Assembly (NCBI RefSeq): GCF_031583145.1
Contig: NZ_CP134050.1
Span: forward strand, 5,507,501-5,571,500
Length of the DNA: 64,000 bases
DNA from: Brevibacillus brevis
GTDB lineage: Bacteria; Bacillota; Bacilli; Brevibacillales; Brevibacillaceae
Direction: 5' to 3'
The notes beneath the pieces are model-generated. The model was given only the letters and a program-made list of their open reading frames with translations, did no database searches and had not been told where the DNA came from. Shown here piece by piece: positions 45,868 through 55,347 of the stretch (the first letter of the stretch is position 1; every line of letters begins with the position of its first letter). The position numbers and the translations under genes are program-made.

Positions 45868-45987
45868 CCTGGCACCTAGCCTGATTGATCTTCTTCCTTT
45901 GGCCCCAGGCGGAGACCTCCGGCGTATCCCACTAAAGTTGAGCGCTAGTCACGCCACATGGGCGATGGAGTGGTAGCGCCTCACTGG

Positions 45988-46020
45988 TTATTAAGCAGCG
46001 AGAGAAAGTTGTTTGTTGCC
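45988..46020 (-). other. tmRNA proteolysis-tag reading frame
   Basis: GGC AAC AAA CAA CTT TCT CTC GCT GCT followed by TAA TAA: tag GNKQLSLAA, with the C-terminal LAA recognised by ClpXP. GGC as resume codon is inferred from related species. Confidence 0.75.
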
Positions 46021-46210
46021 AGTTAATGGCGTTTGCGTTGATGACGAGGTCCGCAACCCCCCGGCTCGCTTCTCATGCTCTACCATCCCCGTCGAATCCA
46101 GAACGCCCCCATGGTATAAGAGGTGCCCAAAAGATCGTGTCTGTCCGATGCCCTCAATGGAGCAGCGGTACTTCCGCCTTTTGAACGGGAACTACCTGTC
46201 GAGAAGGTGA

Positions 46211-46258
46211 CAAAAAGTCTAGGTGAAGAGAGGTTACAGACCGTTCCACACCTAGACT
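46211..46258 (-). terminator. Terminator between smpB and ssrA
   Basis: A perfect 10-bp stem AGTCTAGGTG / CACCTAGACT (46216-46225 and 46249-46258) is followed on the minus strand by TTTTTG. It probably ends the secG/rnr/smpB transcription and separates it from ssrA. Confidence 0.75.
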
Positions 46259-46457
46259 GTGTTGTTAACAGTGTGTACTGCTTGCTACCTATTCAATATA
46301 GCATATTTGACAGGCAAAACTCAACGTTGATTCCTGCCAGGCATGCCAAGGCGCACCAGTATGTGCTTGCAGCCGAGGCTTGTGTCCGACGCTTGCGCCG
46401 CTGTTCCTCGCTTTGCTTTCCTACCACATCTTTCGAGATGCGAACGCTTTGGCACCC
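46259..46457. other. Non-coding stretch between smpB and the ssrA region
   Basis: The 347 bp between smpB and ssrA hold the terminator listed above and, near 46111-46150, the ssrA promoter (a TATACC-like -10 on the minus strand at about 46115-46120; no clear -35). Nothing else recognised. Confidence 0.4.
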
Positions 46458-46931
46458 TTACGCCTTCTGCCGTTCCCTCAAGGCACGCTCGACTTCGCGC
46501 GCAGCGTCCTTCTTCTTGAGGTCCTCGCGCTTGTCGTAGTTCTTCTTCCCTTTGACCAGCGCCAGCTCGACTTTGGCCCAGCCGCCCTTCAAATAAATGC
46601 TGAGCGGGACGAGCGAGTAGCCTTTCTCGCGGATCAGGCCGTTCAGCTTGAGGATTTCCAGGCGACGCATCAGGAGCCTGCGGGTACGTTCCGGCTCGTG
46701 GTTGAAGCGGTTGCCCTGCTCGTACGGGCTGATGTGCACGTTGTACAGCAGCAGCTCGCCGTTTTGGACGCGGGCAAAGCTGTCCTTGAGCTGGACGCGG
46801 GAGGCCCGCACGGATTTGATCTCCGTTCCGGTCAGTTCGATGCCCGCTTCGAATACTTGCTCGATGTGGTAATCGTGGCGCGCTTTTCGGTTTTGGGCAA
46901 CTGTCTTGGTGCCGGCTTTGTCTTTGGACAT
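46458..46931 (-). CDS. smpB: SsrA-binding protein SmpB
   Basis: A 157-residue OB-fold protein that binds tmRNA and delivers it to stalled ribosomes. Core motifs: [30 protein letters not shown] and the basic tail ([18 protein letters not shown]) that probes the empty mRNA channel. ATG 46931 has GAGGTGA upstream; the frame is open further but without motif. Same order and strand as ssrA. Confidence 0.97.
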   Translation of the reverse strand: MSKDKAGTKTVAQNRKARHDYHIEQVFEAGIELTGTEIKSVRASRVQLKDSFARVQNGELLLYNVHISPYEQGNRFNHEPERTRRLLMRRLEILKLNGLIREKGYSLVPLSIYLKGGWAKVELALVKGKKNYDKREDLKKKDAAREVERALRERQKA

Positions 46932-47049
46932 GGAGATCACCTCGCTTGCGTTTTTCCTGCGTTTCGTACCAGTAAGTCTAGCAAATTTTTCGGATGGTGG
47001 CAAGCCAATTTACCCGGCAAACGCCTGATTATGCCCGTTACACAATCGT

Positions 47050-49533
47050 TTAACGGCGCTTCCGCTTGGCGCTGCTGGCGACGTTTTTGCGGTTCTTCTT
47101 CTTCGATTGCACGAAGTCTTCCCAGAACCCTTTTTGCTGCTGCTTTGGAGTTCCTTCCGCTTCGGTGTTCAGTACGACGACCTCTTCGCTTCCTGTAGCC
47201 CCGCGCGAACGGCGCCCCGGGCTGGCTGCCTCGCTCTTGCGCCGCTCCTTGTACTTCTGGCGAGCGGCTGCCGGATGCTGCTTTTCCTTTTTCCGAACCG
47301 GCCGATCTGATCGGGAGCGATCCTGCTTGCCGCGGCCGTTGCGTTCTCCGCCGCGCCCGTCGATGACCTTCGGGGTGCGTTCCCGGCTTCCGCGGAAGCC
47401 CGATGCCTTGGTCATACCGACTATTTCAAAGTCGATGGTGCGCTCGTCCACGTTGACATTGGCTACACGTACCTGCACCACATCCCCGATGCGGAACTGC
47501 TTTCCGGTTCGCTCGCCGATCAGGGCGTACATTTTTTCATGGTAGTGATAGTAGTCGTCTGTCAGGTAGCTGACGTGCACCAGACCTTCGATCGTGTTCG
47601 GCAGCTCGATGAAAATCCCGAACGATGTGACGCTCGAAATGACTCCCTCGAACTCTTCTCCGACACGCTCCAGCATGAACTCCGCCTTTTTCAGGTCGTC
47701 CGTCTCGCGCTCGGCATCTACCGCGAGGCGCTCGCGCTGGGAAGCATGCTCCGCGATGAGCGGCATATGCTCCGTCCAATACGCCAGCCGTTTTTCCGAG
47801 AGCTGTTCTCCCTGTTCGATCCAATCCCGGATGCGGCGATGGACGATGAGGTCGGGATAACGGCGGATCGGGGAAGTGAAATGCGTGTAAAATTCCGTGG
47901 ACAGACCGAAGTGTCCCAGGCTTTCCGCGTCGTAACGCGCTTGCTTCATCGAGCGCAGCATGACGGTGCTGATGATGATCTCTTCCGGCTTCCCTTTGAC
48001 CTCTTCCAGCAGCTGCTGCAAGGCCCGGGGATGAACGGAATTCCCTTTGCCGCGAATCGAGTAGCCGAAGTTGGTGACGAACTCCATGAAGGCCATCAGC
48101 TTTTCGGCGTTGGGGTCTTCGTGGACGCGGTACATAAACGGCTGCTTCATCCAGTGGAAGTGCTCCGCCACGGTTTCGTTTGCAGCCAGCATGAATTCCT
48201 CGATGATCTGCTCCGCAATGGAACGCGTGCGGAACCCGATATCCGTCGGAGTTCCCTCTTCGTTCACGTATATTTTCGCTTCACGGAAGTCGAAATCGAT
48301 GGCGCCGCGCTTCATCCGCTGCTCGCGGCGTTTGCGTGCCAGCTTCTCCATCTCCTGGAACATCGGGACGAGCTCGCTGTACTTTTCCATCAAGGCTTCG
48401 TCCTTGTCCTCCAGGATGCTGCGCACATCCGCATACGTCATCCGCTCGTTCGTGCGAATCACGCTGAGGAAGATGTCGTACTTCACGACCTTCGCGTCTT
48501 TGTCCATTTCCATGTCGCAGGAGATCGTCAGGCGATCCACTTTTGGATTCAGGCTGCAGATCCCGTTGGACAGTCGGTGCGGCAGCATCGGAATGACCCG
48601 GTCGACCAGATAGACGCTGGTGCCGCGCCGATACGCTTCATTGTCCAGGGCCGATTTTTCCTTGACGTAGTAGCTGACGTCAGCGATGTGGACGCCGAGG
48701 CGCACGTTGCCATTCGGGAGAGTCTCCAGCGATACGGCGTCGTCCAGGTCCTTGGCATCCGCTCCGTCGATCGTAACCATCGGCCGGTCGCGCAGGTCGC
48801 GCCGTCCTTTGATCTCCTCTTCGGAGATCTCATCCGGAGCGGCTTCCGCTTCCGCCAGCACGTCGTCCGGGAAAGCCTCCGGCAGCCCGAACTTGCGGAT
48901 GATCGACAGGATGTCTACCCCCGGATCGTTCTTGTGGCCCAAAATCTCCACGACGACACCCTCGGGATTCACCCGGCCTTCCGGGTAGCGGACGACATCC
49001 ACTACGACCTTGTGCCCGTCCACCGCTCCGTTGTAAGCATCTTTCGGGATGAAAATATCCTTGCCGATCCGCTTTTCATCCGGAATGACAAACGCGTAAT
49101 GCGTCTCGTCCTTGAACGTGCCGACGACTTGCTTGATGCCCCGTTCGACGATGCGGATGATGCGCCCTTCCAGGCGATTGCCGCCCGCCTCTTTTTCCAC
49201 CCGGACCAGGACGGTATCCCCGTGCAAAGCGCCGTTCATGTCATTGGCGTGCACGTACACGTCCTCCATCTCCGGCGTTTCCGGAATCACGAACCCGAAG
49301 CCTTTGGGGTGGTTTTGCAAGCGTCCCCTCACCAGATTCATTTTTTCAGGTACGCCGTAGCGGTTCGCCCTCGTCCGGATGATTTCGCCGCTCGCCTCGA
49401 GAGCATTGAGCGTTCTCACCAGCTCTTTAAAAGCTCCGGTATCCGCGATCCCGAACGCTTCCTCCAATTCCTTCACGGTCATGGGGTGGTACGCCTGCTC
49501 CCGCATGAACCCGAGGATTTCTTGTTCTTTCAT
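47050..49533 (-). CDS. rnr: Ribonuclease R
   Basis: An 827-residue processive 3'-5' exoribonuclease. Domains: N-terminal HTH (1-65), two cold-shock domains (about 70-220), RNB catalytic domain with D259, D262, D264 and D265 ([10 protein letters not shown]), an S1 domain (about 640-720, [17 protein letters not shown]) and a long Lys/Arg-rich tail that is typical of RNase R. It degrades structured RNA and the mRNAs released by trans-translation, consistent with its place beside smpB and ssrA. GGAGG precedes the ATG. Confidence 0.96.
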   Translation of the reverse strand: MKEQEILGFMREQAYHPMTVKELEEAFGIADTGAFKELVRTLNALEASGEIIRTRANRYGVPEKMNLVRGRLQNHPKGFGFVIPETPEMEDVYVHANDMNGALHGDTVLVRVEKEAGGNRLEGRIIRIVERGIKQVVGTFKDETHYAFVIPDEKRIGKDIFIPKDAYNGAVDGHKVVVDVVRYPEGRVNPEGVVVEILGHKNDPGVDILSIIRKFGLPEAFPDDVLAEAEAAPDEISEEEIKGRRDLRDRPMVTIDGADAKDLDDAVSLETLPNGNVRLGVHIADVSYYVKEKSALDNEAYRRGTSVYLVDRVIPMLPHRLSNGICSLNPKVDRLTISCDMEMDKDAKVVKYDIFLSVIRTNERMTYADVRSILEDKDEALMEKYSELVPMFQEMEKLARKRREQRMKRGAIDFDFREAKIYVNEEGTPTDIGFRTRSIAEQIIEEFMLAANETVAEHFHWMKQPFMYRVHEDPNAEKLMAFMEFVTNFGYSIRGKGNSVHPRALQQLLEEVKGKPEEIIISTVMLRSMKQARYDAESLGHFGLSTEFYTHFTSPIRRYPDLIVHRRIRDWIEQGEQLSEKRLAYWTEHMPLIAEHASQRERLAVDAERETDDLKKAEFMLERVGEEFEGVISSVTSFGIFIELPNTIEGLVHVSYLTDDYYHYHEKMYALIGERTGKQFRIGDVVQVRVANVNVDERTIDFEIVGMTKASGFRGSRERTPKVIDGRGGERNGRGKQDRSRSDRPVRKKEKQHPAAARQKYKERRKSEAASPGRRSRGATGSEEVVVLNTEAEGTPKQQQKGFWEDFVQSKKKNRKNVASSAKRKRR

Positions 49534-49630
49534 TCACAAACCTCCTTTTTGCGTGGTTTTCAACCGCGCTTCCTTTTCAGCCATTACTATGTAGTATTCA
49601 CCGCGCAAGCGCATCGCAATCGGAACAGAG

Positions 49631-49662
49631 AAAAAGGCAGCAAGTCGCACTTGCTGCCTTTT
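49631..49662 (-). terminator. Terminator after secG
   Basis: The stem AAGGCAGCAAGT / ACTTGCTGCCTT (12 bp) has a CGC loop and a T-run on the minus strand. Confidence 0.85.
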
Positions 49663-49675
49663 GGCCATTCGTCTA

Positions 49676-49918
49676 TTACGCTGCTGCTTTCAAGAAATAG
49701 CCGAGCAAAATCGCAAAGATCATGAACAATGCCGCGAAAACAACGGTCAGCTTTCCTAAAAGAGCGTCAATCCCACGCGCTTTCTGTTTGCCCATGAGTT
49801 GCTCAGCGCCGCCGCCAATCGCTCCCGAAAGACCGGCACTCTTACCAGATTGTAACAACACGACGATAATTAAGCCAATACTTGCAATCACAAGTATAAT
49901 TTTCGCAGCCAATGCCAT
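49676..49918 (-). CDS. secG: Preprotein translocase subunit SecG
   Basis: An 80-residue protein with two membrane segments (AAKIILVIASIGLIIVVLLQ and LTVVFAALFMIFAILLGYF) around the conserved loop SGKSAGLSGAIGGGAEQLMG. It assists SecYE in protein export. The second ATG (MALAAK) is chosen since GAGGTGA is 7 bp from it and touches the first. Confidence 0.93.
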   Translation of the reverse strand: MALAAKIILVIASIGLIIVVLLQSGKSAGLSGAIGGGAEQLMGKQKARGIDALLGKLTVVFAALFMIFAILLGYFLKAAA

Positions 49919-50137
49919 CTTCATTCACCTCAAAACGTATTTCCAAGGCGGTCAAAAACCAATACATCCACTGTACCATAATTACTAGCCGTCAGCAAGC
50001 GGCCAACCCTGCCATTTTCAGAGAAGTTTTGCAAGAATGATCCCGATCTATGCCGGGGCATAATATATAGAAGAAACGGGGAGTGCGCAACTATATTATG
50101 GAAATTGTGTACTTTCTTTGTCGGTTTTTCCGTCGCC

Positions 50138-50166
50138 TTGCAACTGTCAAGATTTTGCCGTAAAAT
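50138..50166 (+). promoter_or_regulatory. Promoter of the cytochrome c gene
   Basis: TTGCAA (50138-50143), 17-bp spacer, TAAAAT (50161-50166); the start codon is 44 bp downstream. Confidence 0.55.
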
Positions 50167-50209
50167 TGCAGTTGTACCTTTATATCTTGCCTTGGGAGGT
50201 CTTTGTCAG

Positions 50210-50608
50210 ATGGCTGGGTCCAACAAAAAAGACATGAATCAAAACGACGTAATTGATTCCGCGAAGGCCTTTTTTACTTCGTTTGGTATCTTGTTTCTAG
50301 TTTTTCTCATTGCACTTGTAGGATCGATTATTTTCCCGCCAAAACATGGGGAAGAAGCTGCCGGACCTGGCGGTGGACCTACCGCCAACATTGACGCTGC
50401 TGCCATTTTCAAACAAAACTGCGCTTCCTGTCACGGTCAAAACCTTGAGGGGATCGTTGGACCAAACTTGACGAAAATTGGTGCGGAACTGAGCGCCGAT
50501 GATATCGCCAAGATCATCAAAGAAGGTAAAGGCGGCATGCCACCGGGAGTATTGAAAAAGCAGCCGGAAATTCAAGCGGTTGCAAAGTGGCTGTCTGAAC
50601 ACAAATAA
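50210..50608 (+). CDS. Membrane-anchored c-type cytochrome
   Basis: A 132-residue small cytochrome c of the Bacillus c550/c551 kind. One N-terminal membrane anchor (about 21-42, FGILFLVFLIALVGSIIF), then a haem-binding CASCH (71-75) and likely axial Met110 in GGMPPG. It carries electrons at the outer face of the membrane to a terminal oxidase. ATG 50210 has GGGAGGT 9 bp upstream; earlier in-frame codons lie in the promoter. Confidence 0.9.
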   Translation: MAGSNKKDMNQNDVIDSAKAFFTSFGILFLVFLIALVGSIIFPPKHGEEAAGPGGGPTANIDAAAIFKQNCASCHGQNLEGIVGPNLTKIGAELSADDIAKIIKEGKGGMPPGVLKKQPEIQAVAKWLSEHK

Positions 50609-50626
50609 GTACATAGATGGCCCGAT

Positions 50627-50664
50627 CGAAAAACACCGGAGACTCGTCCTCTTCGGTGTTTTCG
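50627..50664 (+). terminator. Terminator of the cytochrome c gene
   Basis: The 9-bp stem AAAACACCG / CGGTGTTTT (50630-50638 and 50654-50662). Confidence 0.7.
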
Positions 50665-50688
50665 GCATTCATAAGGAGGCGGCGGCAG

Positions 50689-51450
50689 ATGACGACCGAA
50701 CTGGAAATCGAACGACTGGGCAAAAGGTTGACCACCTCCCCGGAAACATGGCTGTTTCAAGAGTTTACGGCGCGGATCACCGCACCGGAGATCATCGGCA
50801 TCCTCGGCAAATCAGGCCAGGGCAAAAGCACCCTGCTCCGAATATTGGGACGTTTGGCAATAGGGGACCAGGGCACAATCCGCCTCGGCAACAAGGATTG
50901 GCGCGGGTGGGAGCCTGAAGCGTGGCGGATGACGATGAGCTATGTAGCGCAGCAGCCAGTCATGCTTCCCGGCAGCGTGGAAGACAACCTGCGGGCGGCG
51001 AGCGCGCTTCATCAGCGCCCTTTCGACGAGCGGCTGGCACGCCAGTACATGAGCGAGCTGGCGATGGATCATCTGGAGTGGGGCAAACCGGCCCAGCTGC
51101 TCTCCGGGGGAGAAAAGCAGCGGCTTGCCCTGATCCGCACTCTTTTGTTGCGTCCGTCGATCCTGCTGCTGGACGAAGTCACCTCGTCCCTCGACGCCGT
51201 GAGCAAGCAAGCGGCCGAACGCCTTCTCGTCCAACTGCACACGCGAAGCGGCACGACGCTGCTCTGGATCACCCACGATCTGGATGAAGCACGAAGCGCC
51301 TGCAACCGTATCTGGTTCATGGCGAACGGACGGCTGGAGGAGGACTCCCCCAGCCAATCGTTTTTCCGCTCCCCGCAGTCGGCGGCGGCACAGGAGTTCC
51401 TGCACCGCTACACAGCGATGGTGGCCGCGGCGAAGGAGGAGCAAGCATGA
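50689..51450 (+). CDS. FetA/YbbL-like ABC transporter ATPase
   Basis: A 253-residue ATPase. Walker A GKSGQGKST, signature LLSGGEKQRLAL, Walker B SILLLDEVTSSLD and WITHDLDEAR are intact. It pairs with the FetB-like permease encoded next (4-bp overlap, ATGA). In E. coli FetAB exports iron and protects from peroxide; the same role is plausible here but the family also contains uncharacterised members. ATG 50689 has AAGGAGG 9 bp upstream. Confidence 0.85.
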   Translation: MTTELEIERLGKRLTTSPETWLFQEFTARITAPEIIGILGKSGQGKSTLLRILGRLAIGDQGTIRLGNKDWRGWEPEAWRMTMSYVAQQPVMLPGSVEDNLRAASALHQRPFDERLARQYMSELAMDHLEWGKPAQLLSGGEKQRLALIRTLLLRPSILLLDEVTSSLDAVSKQAAERLLVQLHTRSGTTLLWITHDLDEARSACNRIWFMANGRLEEDSPSQSFFRSPQSAAAQEFLHRYTAMVAAAKEEQA

Positions 51451-52193
51451 CTGCCTTTTCCATGTGGTTTGCCTTTGCCTTCGTGCTGATCGCCCTGCTC
51501 CTGTCCGTCTGGCAGAAGCTCGGCCTGGAAAAGGAAATCGCGATCGGCACCGTTCGCTCCACCGTTCAGTTGCTCGCCATCGGCTACGTCCTGCAATTCG
51601 TCTTTCAATCCGACCATATCGGGTTCATCCTGATCCTGATCGTCATGATGGTGAGTGTCGCCTCTTGGAATGCTGCCAGCCGGGGAGCCGGTTTGCCCGG
51701 CATTTTCTGGCGGATCGCCATCGCTCTGAGCGTGACCGAGCTCGTCACCATGGGACTGCTGGTGCTGCTCGGCCTGGTCTCTCCTACCCCGCAATATTTG
51801 ATTCCGATGAGCGGCATGATCATCGGCAGCTCGATGGTCGTCTGCGGTCTCTATCTCAACCATATGAACCGCGAGACAGAGAGCTCGCGCGGCGAGATCG
51901 AAGCGCTGCTCTCTCTGGGAGCCACCCCTCGCCAGGCGATTCAGGGCGTGCTGAAACGGGCTGTGAAAGCGAGCATGATTCCCACCTTTGACACGATGAA
52001 AACAATCGGACTGGTGCAGCTTCCCGGCATGATGACAGGGATGATTGTCGCCGGTGCCAGCCCGATCGACGCGGTTCGCTACCAGATTCTCATCATGCTC
52101 ACCTTCTCTTCCTCGGCTGCCATCTCGGCTGTTCTCATCAGTTTGATCAGCTACCGCCTGTGGTTTACAAAAGAATCGATTTTGCGTTCCTGA
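51447..52193 (+). CDS. FetB/YbbM-like ABC transporter permease
   Basis: A 248-residue membrane protein (UPF0014/FetB family) with about seven segments. Hallmark stretches are GTVRSTVQLLAIGYVLQ, PLIPMSGMIIGSSM-like LIPMSGMIIGSSMVV and the strongly conserved GLVQLPGMMTGMIVAGASP. It forms the export channel with the ATPase encoded upstream. Confidence 0.88.
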   Translation: MTAFSMWFAFAFVLIALLLSVWQKLGLEKEIAIGTVRSTVQLLAIGYVLQFVFQSDHIGFILILIVMMVSVASWNAASRGAGLPGIFWRIAIALSVTELVTMGLLVLLGLVSPTPQYLIPMSGMIIGSSMVVCGLYLNHMNRETESSRGEIEALLSLGATPRQAIQGVLKRAVKASMIPTFDTMKTIGLVQLPGMMTGMIVAGASPIDAVRYQILIMLTFSSSAAISAVLISLISYRLWFTKESILRS

Positions 52194-52207
52194 CTCTTTC
52201 CTTCCCT

Positions 52208-52237
52208 AACTGCCGGGCCATCCGGCAGTTTTTTTTC
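52208..52237 (+). terminator. Terminator after fetB-like gene
   Basis: A perfect 9-bp stem AACTGCCGG / CCGGCAGTT with a 5-base loop and eight T. Confidence 0.9.
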
Positions 52238-52243
52238 GCGAAC

Positions 52244-52269
52244 TGTAATGAAACATGGCTCGATTCGTC
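52244..52269 (+). promoter_or_regulatory. Candidate ECF-type autoregulatory promoter
   Basis: TGTAAT-N16-CGTC resembles the -35/-10 pairs used by Bacillus ECF sigma factors such as SigX and SigW. It lies 35 bp before the sigma-factor gene. Confidence 0.4.
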
Positions 52270-52304
52270 AAATTACAAGGAGAAAGAGCAAAGGTGGTTC
52301 CGCT

Positions 52305-52829
52305 ATGAACAAAAACGACTTGATCGAGCAATGGTTCCTGCGTTACGGCGACGACATATACAAGTTTCTCGTCTACTACACAGGCAGCCGGGATGTCGAC
52401 GATCTGGTCCAGGACGTTTTTCTCAAGGCTCTCGGAGCTGTCGGCTCGTTCGAAGGGAGGGCCCAGCCCAAGACGTGGCTTCTCACGATCGCACGCCACA
52501 CCGCGATCGATCACGCACGGAAGAAGCGCTTGCGCAGCTGGCTTCCCGACATGTGGCTCTCGAATTTGACGTCAGAAGAAAAAACGCCGGAAGAGATTTT
52601 CGATCTCCAGGAAGAACAGCAAACCTTGTACCGCGCCATCCGCCAAGTAAAGCCCGCCTATCGCGAGGTGCTTATTCTCAGGGGCATCAAAGGCCTTTCG
52701 TCCAGAGAAACGGCAGAAATCCTCGGCTGGACGGAAAACAAGGTGAATGTCACCCTGCACCGTGCCATGAAGGCCGTCAAGGAGAAACTGGAGCTGGAGG
52801 GAAAGGAGCTGATCGGCAATGCCATTTAA
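52305..52829 (+). CDS. ECF-type RNA polymerase sigma factor
   Basis: A 174-residue sigma-70 family factor of group 4. Region 2 (YKFLVYYTGSRDVDDLVQDVFLKAL with PKTWLLTIARHTAIDHARKK) and region 4 (YREVLILRGIKGLSSRETAEILGW ... VNVTLHRAMKAVK) are complete. AAGGTGG lies 7 bp before the chosen ATG. The downstream gene overlaps by 11 bp and encodes a probable membrane-bound partner that controls it. Confidence 0.9.
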   Translation: MNKNDLIEQWFLRYGDDIYKFLVYYTGSRDVDDLVQDVFLKALGAVGSFEGRAQPKTWLLTIARHTAIDHARKKRLRSWLPDMWLSNLTSEEKTPEEIFDLQEEQQTLYRAIRQVKPAYREVLILRGIKGLSSRETAEILGWTENKVNVTLHRAMKAVKEKLELEGKELIGNAI

Positions 52830-54066
52830 AAGCGACGAACAACTGCTGAAGGAGCTCGGCAAGCTGCCCAATATGGAAATGCCACCGGAAACCAAGAAGA
52901 AAATCATCACGACTATCCGATCCAAGGAGGCTACTCACATGGAACAAACGGTAAACAAACGCAGCTTTGGCCAAATCGGCAAAGGACTGGCGGTCTGCTC
53001 CATCCTCGTCGCTGCATGCTGGATGGGGACTGCGCTCATTCAAGGCAACCAGCCGGCCGCGCTGCCTGACATTACGAATGGATCGTCTCCCGCTGCACCG
53101 AAGACGCAGCCTGCCGCTCCGGGGCCAAGCCACGGCACTGCCCAACCGACCCCAGTGGTACCAGCCAATGACGAGCTGCTCACTACCATCCGCAAACAAG
53201 CGGAAAAAGGGGCAGTCATCAACTCCCCATATACAGTGGAGACGACGGTGTTTGATACTGTCGAAAAGGCTTGGGGTGCTCCCGACAGCAGCGTCTATGC
53301 AAATGGGCTGACGTACGCAACCTATAAAAATCGCGGGGTTGTCATCGGCTACAACAAAGGCATGCAAATCGCCGAAATCCGCTCCCTCGATCCGAAAATC
53401 CAAAAGCTCACGCTGGCCGAGATCGAACGGCAGTGGGGCAAACCGAACCGCGTCAGCGAATTCGCCGGGCAACAAATCTACACCTACGATGTCACGGACA
53501 AATACCAGGTCAAATTCGCGTTTGAGCAGCCATCCACGGGAAATGGACTGACCCTCGTGCAATACAGCGTCTACTACCCGCAAGGCAACCGGAACCTGAT
53601 GGCCGATTTGGCCCCTGCTGAGCTGCTTACTACCCTTCGCGACCTGGCGAAAAACGGCCAGACCCTGGGTAGCGAATTCCGTGTGGAAAAGGATGTCTTT
53701 GACACCGTCGAAAAGCAATGGGGCAAGCCGGACGTCGTTTCCACCGTCAGCGGCATCACATACAACACGTACCGGGATAGGGGGCTTGTCTTCGGCTTTA
53801 ACAAAGGAATGCAGATCGTGGATATTCGCTCCTACAACTACCAGCTACAGTACGTTTCCCTCGCAGACGTCGTGAAGACCCTGGGCAAACCGACTAGCAC
53901 AGCCAATGTAGCGGGCCAAACCATCTACACCTACAAAGTCAGTGACAAGTACGAGCTGAAAATTGTCTTTTCCAGCATCGCCACCGGCTCCAACAACGAC
54001 AAAGTGTTTGTCGATCACGTCAACGTCTTCTATCCGCGCGGCACGATCAACAACATGGCAGGCTGA
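52819..54066 (+). CDS. Probable anti-sigma factor with two outer DUF4309-like repeats
   Basis: A 415-residue single-pass membrane protein. The cytoplasmic N-terminus (1-50) is followed by a membrane segment (GLAVCSILVAACWMGTALI, about 55-75), a Pro/Ala-rich linker and two tandem copies of a YjgB/DUF4309-like domain: FDTVEKAWGAPDSS..GYNKGMQIAEIRS and FDTVEKQWGKPDVV..GFNKGMQIVDIRS. It is encoded overlapping the sigma gene, the usual place of an anti-sigma factor. I see no classical zinc-binding ZAS motif, so the sigma-binding function is inferred from position. Confidence 0.72.
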   Translation: MPFKSDEQLLKELGKLPNMEMPPETKKKIITTIRSKEATHMEQTVNKRSFGQIGKGLAVCSILVAACWMGTALIQGNQPAALPDITNGSSPAAPKTQPAAPGPSHGTAQPTPVVPANDELLTTIRKQAEKGAVINSPYTVETTVFDTVEKAWGAPDSSVYANGLTYATYKNRGVVIGYNKGMQIAEIRSLDPKIQKLTLAEIERQWGKPNRVSEFAGQQIYTYDVTDKYQVKFAFEQPSTGNGLTLVQYSVYYPQGNRNLMADLAPAELLTTLRDLAKNGQTLGSEFRVEKDVFDTVEKQWGKPDVVSTVSGITYNTYRDRGLVFGFNKGMQIVDIRSYNYQLQYVSLADVVKTLGKPTSTANVAGQTIYTYKVSDKYELKIVFSSIATGSNNDKVFVDHVNVFYPRGTINNMAG

Positions 54067-54074
54067 AAAAACGA

Positions 54075-54112
54075 AAAAGACGGCTGAAGCTATTCGCTTC
54101 CAGCCGTCTTTT
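54075..54112. terminator. Bidirectional terminator
   Basis: AAAAGACGGCTG / CAGCCGTCTTTT, extended inward by GAAGC/GCTTC, lies between the convergent anti-sigma and binding-protein genes. Confidence 0.85.
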
Positions 54113-54123
54113 CCTTCCCGATC

Positions 54124-55137
54124 TTATTTGCCGATGATGTAGCCTTCCAGCTCATCCAGCACTTTATTTGCCGCGATCACGCCGCCGGAGGTGTTCCAGA
54201 TGGTGTCATCCACTTTGAAAGCCTTGCCCGCTTTTACGACGTTCAGGTTTTTCCACAGAGGATCGTTGGTCCACTCTTGCTCCAGCTTGGACGCTTCGCC
54301 TTTGCCTGTCTCATACGTGAAGTAGAACATGATGTCGCCATCCATTTCCGGGATGCGCTCTTTCGTCACTTCCGCTGCGAAATCGTCTTTGTCTTGGGCA
54401 GCAGGACGAGCGAGGCCGAGGTCTTGGAAAATAGCGCCGGTGAACGTGTTTTTGTAGTAGATGCGTACTTTGCCCGGCATGAAGCGTACGACCGATACCT
54501 TCGTATTCAGCTTATCGCCTGCTTTTGCTTTGAAGTCTTCTACGCGTTTGTTCCAATCTGCGAGGATCTTTTCGCCTTCCGCCTTTTTGTTTACGGCTTC
54601 CGCGTACAGCATGAAGTTTTCTTTCCAGTCGCCGCGCGGCTCTTCTACAAACACGGTAGGAGCGATAGCGGAGAGCTGCTGATAGATTTTTTCATGACGA
54701 AATTTCATGCCCAGGATCAGGTCCGGTTTGAGAGCAGCGATGGCTTCAAGGTTTGGCTGGCCTTCCGTTCCGACCAGTTTGGCGCCTTCGAGGTCTTTGC
54801 TTACGAAATCAAAGAATTTCGTCGGATCTACAGTGGAACCGACTGCACCGACCGGTTTGATCCCCAGCGCGATCAGAGTTTCCTCACCTTGGTTCGTCAG
54901 CATCACGATGCGCTGCGGAGTGCCTTTGATGGTCGTCTCACCCATCGCATGTTTAACGGTATAGGATTGCTCGGAAGCGTTCGACCCGCCAGCCGCCTGC
55001 TGTTCCGTTTTTTGCTCGGCAGGCTTCTGCTCGGTGGCTTGCCCCCCGCCGCCGCAGCCTGTAACGATCAACATCAAGGCCATCATGACGGCGACAAACG
55101 CTTTCCCGCCCGTGGCCCAATATGTACGTGAAAACAT
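54124..55137 (-). CDS. Fe(III)-siderophore-binding lipoprotein
   Basis: A 337-residue type III solute-binding protein (FepB/FeuA/FhuD class). Lipoprotein signal with lipobox VTGC near residues 25-28 and a Gly/Gln-rich linker; then VKHAMGETTIKGTPQRIVMLTNQGEETLIALG and LKPDLILGMKFRHEKIYQQLSAIAPTV, which are family hallmarks. It delivers a ferric siderophore to the permeases encoded divergently. The shared intergenic region has Fur boxes. Confidence 0.92.
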   Translation of the reverse strand: MFSRTYWATGGKAFVAVMMALMLIVTGCGGGGQATEQKPAEQKTEQQAAGGSNASEQSYTVKHAMGETTIKGTPQRIVMLTNQGEETLIALGIKPVGAVGSTVDPTKFFDFVSKDLEGAKLVGTEGQPNLEAIAALKPDLILGMKFRHEKIYQQLSAIAPTVFVEEPRGDWKENFMLYAEAVNKKAEGEKILADWNKRVEDFKAKAGDKLNTKVSVVRFMPGKVRIYYKNTFTGAIFQDLGLARPAAQDKDDFAAEVTKERIPEMDGDIMFYFTYETGKGEASKLEQEWTNDPLWKNLNVVKAGKAFKVDDTIWNTSGGVIAANKVLDELEGYIIGK

Positions 55138-55187
55138 GATGAAAAGACCCCTTTCAAAACTTTATTGAGAGTGAGAATTGTATTCAA

Positions 55188-55202
55188 TGACAATCATTAT
55201 CC
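55188..55202. promoter_or_regulatory. Fur box, binding-protein side
   Basis: TGACAATcATTATCC matches the 7-1-7 Fur consensus (TGATAAT-n-ATTATCA) at 12 of 14 positions. A second, weaker site TGAGAATtGTATTCA overlaps it on the left (55172-55186). Confidence 0.75.
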
Positions 55203-55235
55203 TACCTTCCAGCACATAAGAAGTCAATAACAAAA

Positions 55236-55250
55236 TGATAATGAATCTCA
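55236..55250. promoter_or_regulatory. Fur box, permease side
   Basis: TGATAATgAATCTCA matches the 7-1-7 Fur consensus at 12 of 14 positions and lies about 100 bp before the first permease gene. Confidence 0.65.
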
Positions 55251-55347
55251 ACATCATTGACACATCATGATCCTACCTCTAAACTTATCATTGTACTGAT
55301 TTTCTGGATCGTGTAAGAACTCGCTAATGAGATAAGGAAGAAACCAA

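Larger units (their letters stand above)
45757..46110 (-). ncRNA. ssrA: Transfer-messenger RNA (tmRNA)
   Basis: The 354-nt RNA rescues stalled ribosomes together with SmpB. The 5' end GGGGGCG pairs with CGCCTCC at the 3' end; the T-arm has GGTTCGAATCC, and the tRNA-like half and pseudoknots fit the Bacillus type. The tag frame encodes GNKQLSLAA and two stops (45988-46020). The expected terminal CCA is encoded as CCT, apparently through insertion of the island at this point. smpB lies upstream on the same strand. Confidence 0.93.

Noticed and set aside
47539..49725. Plus-strand open frame of about 728 codons opposite rnr
   Set aside because: It is the antisense shadow of the RNase R gene, with no ribosome site and a His/Arg/Val-rich composition typical of such frames.
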